Assembly (NCBI GenBank): GCA_028289505.1
Contig: JANQPK010000191.1
Coordinates: forward strand, 1 to 10,414
DNA: 10,414 bases
DNA from: Cyclobacteriaceae bacterium
GTDB lineage: Bacteria; Bacteroidota; Bacteroidia; Cytophagales; Cyclobacteriaceae
Direction: 5' to 3'
Shown here: in pieces, positions 7,539-10,414 of the stretch
Position numbering within the stretch: the stretch's first letter is position 1
Layout: each line of letters opens with the position of its first letter
Program-made: the position numbers and the translations under genes
Notes under the pieces: model-generated
Seen by the model: the letters and a program-made list of their open reading frames with translations, nothing else
Told to the model about the DNA's origin: nothing
Database searches by the model: none

Positions 7539-8036
7539 GCTACAATTCAATCCCGTAGCTTCTTCGATAAACCGGTGTAGTGTGATCATTTGTTTTTTAC
7601 CAACTTTCTGGCCGGTATAAGATACCAGATAGAGCGACAAAAAGATCAACAGTAGCACTGGGACTAGCCATAGTATGCCCGCCGATCCACCTAAGGTAAG
7701 TCTGGAAAGACCAATGGTGGCCACAATCATAGTGGCAATGGCGATAAAGGCATAAAAGAACACAAACATTCCCCAAACCGAAGGTCGAGGACCATATAAA
7801 CCTCGTACAATGGTGCCCTCATCAGTTTTTTCAAATGAAAGGGATAATTGGGGTGACCAATAATGTCGTTCCTCAAAAGGAAGACTTATGGTGCCACCCA
7901 TTACATGAACGCCGCCCTGGCAACTGGCATTCTCTTGCTTAAGGGCATTTTTGATGCGATCAACTAAATCGTCGATGGAGGCAGAGGTGGTGACCTTGAA
8001 CCTTGGACGTACTTTAAATGCCGGTCGGTGTTCCAC
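7524..8036 (-). CDS. Two-helix membrane protein of unknown function
   Basis: A 170-residue protein with a soluble N-terminal half (about 1-86) and two membrane helices at roughly 88-110 (VWGMFVFFYAFIAIATMIVA) and 118-140 (ILWLVPVLLLIFLSLYLV), then a basic-to-neutral tail. The N half alternates charged and hydrophobic residues and looks like a compact alpha/beta or beta domain (SFEKTDEGTIVRGLYGP at 66-82). I cannot name a family. The start is GTG (8034-8036): an in-frame TAA lies 12 bases upstream and no ATG occurs before residue 46. The start sits 4 bases from an AT-rich heptad block, and the stop plus last four codons lie inside the pyrimidine-rich block, so repeats bound the gene on both sides. 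It converges on era. Confidence 0.7.
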   Translation of the reverse strand: MEHRPAFKVRPRFKVTTSASIDDLVDRIKNALKQENASCQGGVHVMGGTISLPFEERHYWSPQLSLSFEKTDEGTIVRGLYGPRPSVWGMFVFFYAFIAIATMIVATIGLSRLTLGGSAGILWLVPVLLLIFLSLYLVSYTGQKVGKKQMITLHRFIEEATGLNCSNSVQ

Positions 8037-8040
8037 TTTG

Positions 8041-8096
8041 GTTAACAGTTAATAGTTAACAATTTACGATTAATAATTAATAATTAAGGATTAGGA
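8041..8096. repeat. AT-rich heptanucleotide array, left copy (unit about RTTAAYA)
   Basis: Eight units follow each other without a slip: GTTAACA, GTTAATA, GTTAACA, ATTTACG, ATTAATA, ATTAATA, ATTAAGG, ATTAGGA, and then ATTG begins a partial ninth. The block starts 4 bases from the GTG start of the minus-strand membrane-protein gene. At its other end it contains TTA 8091-8093, which is the TAA that would stop the four-helix-bundle gene if its frameshift were repaired. It is an inverted copy, by unit consensus, of the block at 8474-8515. Confidence 0.8.
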
Positions 8097-8443
8097 ATTG
8101 CCTTTGCTGGTTTTGAGGATACTTACTAGTATCCGTTCAATTTCTCTGCTATCACTAAGTAAGCTTGATCCGCAATCTGGTGAATGTTTCCTGACTTCAT
8201 AAGCAATCTAATCCAGTATGTTGTTTCCCTGGCTTCTCTGTAGGCAATAGCCATTCTGTATATGAAATCTGGTTTTGAAAAAGCTCCTGTTGCTTCTTCA
8301 ATATTAGCTCCGATTGAGGTGCCGCTTTTCAAAAGTTGTTTGGATAGTTCAAATTCATAACTGATTTTGAGATCTTTGCAGACCTGAATAATTTTAAGCG
8401 CGAATTGAAAGCTTTTGTTTCTAACAGTATTTTTCTCTTCCAT
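8091..8443 (-). pseudogene. Four-helix-bundle protein of the S23 / 23S-rRNA-intervening-sequence family, frameshifted near the 3' end
   Basis: From ATG 8441-8443 the open frame runs 105 codons to TAG at 8126-8128. It has the family hallmarks SGTSIGANIEEA (40-51) and EARETTYW (70-77), plus four predicted helices. The family normally ends ...LxxILxSILKTSK; here the frame breaks at about 8134-8138, and reading on in the next frame gives RILVSILKTSKGNS and a TAA at 8091-8093. One lost base near codon 103 therefore cuts a 117-residue protein to 105 with two wrong residues. Since only the last half-helix is lost, partial function is possible. Family members were first seen inside split 23S rRNA genes and are related to the Avd protein of diversity-generating retroelements; their role as solitary genes is unclear. 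It lies between inverted heptad arrays. Confidence 0.85.
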
Positions 8444-8473
8444 CTTTACAAATTATGAAGTAGCAGTCTTAAA

Positions 8474-8515
8474 AACTGTTCATTGCTAACTGTTAATTTT
8501 TAATTCTTAATTGTC
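8474..8515. repeat. AT-rich heptanucleotide array, right copy, inverted (unit about RTTAAYA on the minus strand)
   Basis: Six plus-strand units run without a slip: AACTGTT, CATTGCT, AACTGTT, AATTTTT, AATTCTT, AATTGTC. Read on the minus strand and shifted in phase they become ATTAAGA, ATTAAAA, ATTAACA, GTTAGCA and ATGAACA, the same consensus as the left block but facing the opposite way. The block overlaps the first codons of der, including its TTG start at 8511-8513. Confidence 0.78.
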
Positions 8516-9815
8516 AAACATAGTCGCCATAGTAGGCCGCCCCAATGTGGGCAAATCCACTCTGTTTAATCGCCTGGTTGAACGTAGACAGGCCATTATG
8601 GACAATGAAAGCGGGGTTACCAGAGACCGGCACTACGGTATTGCCGAATGGTCTGGTCGTTCCTTTACCGTTATTGATACTGGAGGTTACGTGGTAGGGT
8701 CTGAAGATGTATTCGAAGCGGCTATCCGGGAACAGGTACAATTGGCAGTAGAGGAAGCGCAGGTAATCATATTTATGGTGGACTGCCATACCGGTCTTAC
8801 TGATTTGGATAAAGAGTTTGCCAACGTTTTGCGCTCTTCCAGTAAACCGGTGGTGATCACTGCCAACAAAGCGGACAATGCCGATAAATCCTATATGGCA
8901 GGTGAATTCTATAGCTTGGGACTTGCGGAAATTTTCCCAATTGCGGCAGCCAGCGGATCTGGTACCGGTGAGTTGTTGGATGAAGTCGTTCGGCATCTTC
9001 CACCTGAAAAGGATGTCGAGGACCCTGGTTTACCCAGAATAACCATACTAGGCAGACCAAACGTAGGTAAAAGCTCTTTCCTTAATGTATTATTAGGAGT
9101 AGAAAGGACCATTGTCACCGACATAGCAGGTACCACCAGGGATGCTATCGACACCCGGTACCAAATGTTTGGTAAGGACTTCATAATCACCGATACTGCC
9201 GGGCTGAGAAAGAAGTCACGGGTTAAAGATAACATTGAGTTTTATTCGGTTCTCAGATCTGTCAATGCACTGGAGAACTCGGATGTATGCATCATTATGT
9301 TGGATGCTGAAAGGGGTCTGGAAAGCCAGGATCAAAGTATTATTGGACTAGCACACCGTAAGCAGAAAGGAATAGTGCTACTGGTAAATAAGTGGGACCT
9401 GGTCGAAAAAGATCATAAAACCGCAGAAGTTTATCGCAAAACAATCCTGGAGAAATTGAGTCCTTTGCGCTACATCCCCATCATATTCACCTCAGCCATC
9501 AATAGGCAAAGGATATACAAAGCCATGGAATTGGCACTGGAGGTCTATCAGAACCGGCAAAAAAGAATTCCAACCTCCGCATTGAATAATAAGCTACTTC
9601 CTGAAATAGAAAAAAGGCCCCCTCCATCGATTAAAGGCAAGTATATTAAGATCAAGTATATCACCCAACTACCCTCCAGATCACCGGCTTTTGCCTTGTT
9701 TTGTAATCTGCCTCAATACATTAAGGAGCCTTACAAGCGCTTTATAGAGAATAAGTTGAGAATGCACTTTGATTTTACGGGTGTACCTATTCGCCTGTTT
9801 TTTAGGAGAAAATAA
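8511..9815 (+). CDS. der: Ribosome biogenesis GTPase Der (EngA), double G domain
   Basis: This 434-residue protein has two tandem G domains and a KH-like C-terminal domain, the arrangement unique to Der, which assists 50S subunit assembly. First domain: GRPNVGKS (9-16), DTGG (56-59), NKAD (119-122), with a loosened G5 region (AAASGSGTGELLD). Second domain: GRPNVGKS (181-188), DTAG (228-231), NKWD (293-296), TSA (327-329). The KH-like domain spans about 355-434 and ends GVPIRLFFRRK. The start must be TTG 8511: it gives the family's usual MSNIVAIVGRPNVG beginning, an in-frame TAA sits immediately before it (8508-8510), and the next ATG is at residue 30, past the first G1 loop. The leader consists of AT-rich heptad repeats. 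With two minus-strand genes between era and der, der needs its own promoter, presumably inside the repeat block or just beyond. Confidence 0.96.
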   Translation: MSNIVAIVGRPNVGKSTLFNRLVERRQAIMDNESGVTRDRHYGIAEWSGRSFTVIDTGGYVVGSEDVFEAAIREQVQLAVEEAQVIIFMVDCHTGLTDLDKEFANVLRSSSKPVVITANKADNADKSYMAGEFYSLGLAEIFPIAAASGSGTGELLDEVVRHLPPEKDVEDPGLPRITILGRPNVGKSSFLNVLLGVERTIVTDIAGTTRDAIDTRYQMFGKDFIITDTAGLRKKSRVKDNIEFYSVLRSVNALENSDVCIIMLDAERGLESQDQSIIGLAHRKQKGIVLLVNKWDLVEKDHKTAEVYRKTILEKLSPLRYIPIIFTSAINRQRIYKAMELALEVYQNRQKRIPTSALNNKLLPEIEKRPPPSIKGKYIKIKYITQLPSRSPAFALFCNLPQYIKEPYKRFIENKLRMHFDFTGVPIRLFFRRK

Positions 9816-9837
9816 TTTTCGAAGAGCAATATTTATA

Positions 9838-9845
9838 TATATTTG
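9838..9845 (+). promoter_or_regulatory. -7 element (TATATTTG) for the acidic lipoprotein gene
   Basis: TATATTTG matches the Bacteroidota TAnnTTTG consensus exactly, in an AT-rich stretch 35 bases before the ATG at 9881. The -33 side is weak: TTTTC at 9816-9820, about 17-18 bases upstream, is the nearest TTTG-like string. Together with the downstream terminator this suggests a single-gene transcript separate from der. Confidence 0.55.
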
Positions 9846-9880
9846 CAGCTTACATTTTTTAATCAAAAACGGGAATTACC

Positions 9881-10129
9881 ATGAAACGATTGTTTGCGTT
9901 ATTAGTTATGAGCGGATTTTTATTTGCCGCTACTTCTTGTGCAAAATCAAGCGAAGCTTCTGAGGAACCTATGGATGCTGCAAGCGAGATTGAAGCGGTA
10001 GAAGAGACTACTGAAGAGGTTATCGACGAAGTTGAAGCTGCTACCGAAGAGGTTGTAGAAGAAGCTGAAGAGACCACTGAAGAAGTTATCGAAGAAGCTG
10101 AAGAGTCTGCTGAAGAAGCAGCTAACTAA
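9881..10129 (+). CDS. Small acidic lipoprotein built of 11-residue repeats
   Basis: This 82-residue protein begins with a lipoprotein signal ending ATSC (Cys20 probably lipidated). The mature part has almost no hydrophobic core and is dominated by Glu. From residue 40 it falls into 11-residue units: VEETTEEVIDE (40-50), VEAATEEVVEE (51-61), AEETTEEVIEE (62-72) and a shortened AEESAEEAAN (73-82). Regular Val/Ile/Ala at fixed positions predicts a long amphipathic helix or hendecad coiled coil, so it may be a surface or periplasmic spacer or binder of basic partners or cations; no enzyme motif exists. Codons vary (GAA and GAG mixed, several synonymous changes), so the repeats are kept by selection rather than newly copied. 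A -7 element lies upstream and a strong terminator 19 bases downstream. Confidence 0.85.
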   Translation: MKRLFALLVMSGFLFAATSCAKSSEASEEPMDAASEIEAVEETTEEVIDEVEAATEEVVEEAEETTEEVIEEAEESAEEAAN

Positions 10130-10148
10130 TCATAAATTCATTAGATTT

Positions 10149-10176
10149 AAACCACGCCATTTGGCGTGGTTTTTTT
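10149..10176 (+). terminator. Intrinsic terminator after the acidic lipoprotein gene
   Basis: A 10-base-pair perfect stem (AAACCACGCC 10149-10158 with GGCGTGGTTT 10163-10172) has a 4-base ATTT loop and is followed by an uninterrupted T run to 10176. It begins 19 bases after the stop codon. This is a textbook terminator; the A-run on the left is short, so it is mainly effective on the plus strand. Confidence 0.93.
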
Positions 10177-10186
10177 ATGCCCTCAT

Positions 10187-10414
10187 ATGACGTCAGACTC
10201 CTGGCCCTGTAAGACCTACCTTCCGGATGCTGCCAATCTTTATTGTTATCAACTTTGGGCCAGATACCAGTTTCAAATTAAGATTACCGCTCCCAGAAAA
10301 ACCAAGCTGGGAGATTATCGATACAGGCCCAGCCAAGAAACACACCAGATATCTATAAATAACAACCTGAATCCTTACGCATTTTTGGTGGTATACCTGC
10401 ATGAGGTGGCACAT
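10187..10414 (+). CDS. SprT-like zinc metalloprotease domain protein, N-terminal part (3' end outside window)
   Basis: The frame from ATG 10187 stays open for 76 codons to the right edge. It contains YLPDAANLYCYQLWARYQFQ (10-29), KTKLGDYRYRP (38-48), HQISINNNLNPYAFLVVYL (53-71) and ends exactly with HEVAH (72-76), the zinc-binding HExxH motif of SprT-like proteins. The spacing of the KLGDYRY and N-LNPYAF segments before the HExxH is what I recall for SprT-like proteins of Bacteroidota. The family resembles the protease domain of eukaryotic Spartan, but the bacterial role is poorly known. The start lies only 10 bases after the T run of the preceding terminator, so its promoter must overlap the hairpin or it depends on read-through; a later start is hard to support because no further ATG occurs before the edge. 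Confidence 0.85.
   Translation, partial: MTSDSWPCKTYLPDAANLYCYQLWARYQFQIKITAPRKTKLGDYRYRPSQETHQISINNNLNPYAFLVVYLHEVAH

Noticed and set aside
7397..8110. CRISPR array as an explanation for the repeats
   Set aside because: Units are 7 bases, degenerate and directly adjacent; there are no 25-40-base identical repeats, no spacers and no cas genes.
8126..8443. Diversity-generating retroelement (the gene is related to Avd)
   Set aside because: No reverse transcriptase, template repeat or variable repeat lies in the window.
8041..8515. Insertion sequence
   Set aside because: No transposase is present; the enclosed gene is S23 type, no clear target-site duplication was seen, and the arrays are not exact terminal inverted repeats.
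8514..9235. Long minus-strand open frames of up to 160 codons
   Set aside because: They are antisense to der, whose protein is unmistakable; residue order is not protein-like.
9859..10077. Minus-strand Ser/Ala-rich frame of 72 codons
   Set aside because: It is the complement of the Glu-rich repeats in the lipoprotein gene (GAA/GAG read as TTC/CTC and shifted), an artefact of composition.

Overview
The window looks like a chromosomal segment of a Bacteroidota bacterium, most likely a marine or free-living member of the Cytophagales; this is inference from gene content, not a database match. The clues are: start regions without Shine-Dalgarno sequences; -7 elements of the TAnnTTTG type in front of the tRNA and the last lipoprotein gene; a twin-arginine signal of the RRYFMR kind; a small four-helix membrane protein resembling DUF4199; a stand-alone four-helix-bundle (S23 type) gene; and era and der lying close together.

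Left part (1-5519) is accessory metabolism. It holds the tail of an unidentified protein, a type I sulfatase gene broken by one in-frame TAA, a twin-arginine-exported enolase-superfamily enzyme on the opposite strand, a DUF885-like lipoprotein and a secreted lipocalin-like protein. Sulfatase next to a sugar-acid-dehydratase-like enzyme suggests breakdown of a sulfated or acidic sugar polymer, but nothing in the window names the substrate.

Middle part (5520-9815) is housekeeping: an initiator tRNA-Met with its own promoter on the minus strand, a small integral membrane protein, and the ribosome-assembly GTPases Era and Der. Between era and der lie a two-helix membrane protein and a four-helix-bundle gene, both on the minus strand.

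The most unusual part is the era-der interval. Three blocks of degenerate 7-base tandem repeats are packed into about 1.1 kb. One is a pyrimidine-rich block (unit about CYNNRCT) after era. The other two are AT-rich blocks (unit about RTTAAYA), in inverted orientation, flanking the four-helix-bundle gene. The repeats run right up to, and into, coding sequence: one block supplies the last codons and stop of the membrane-protein gene, and another contains the TTG start codon of der. The four-helix-bundle gene has lost one base near its 3' end, and the family's usual C-terminus can be read in the next frame.

Right part (9816-10414) holds a small acidic lipoprotein made of 11-residue repeats, its strong intrinsic terminator, and the first 76 codons of a SprT-like metalloprotease that leaves the window exactly at its HEVAH zinc motif.
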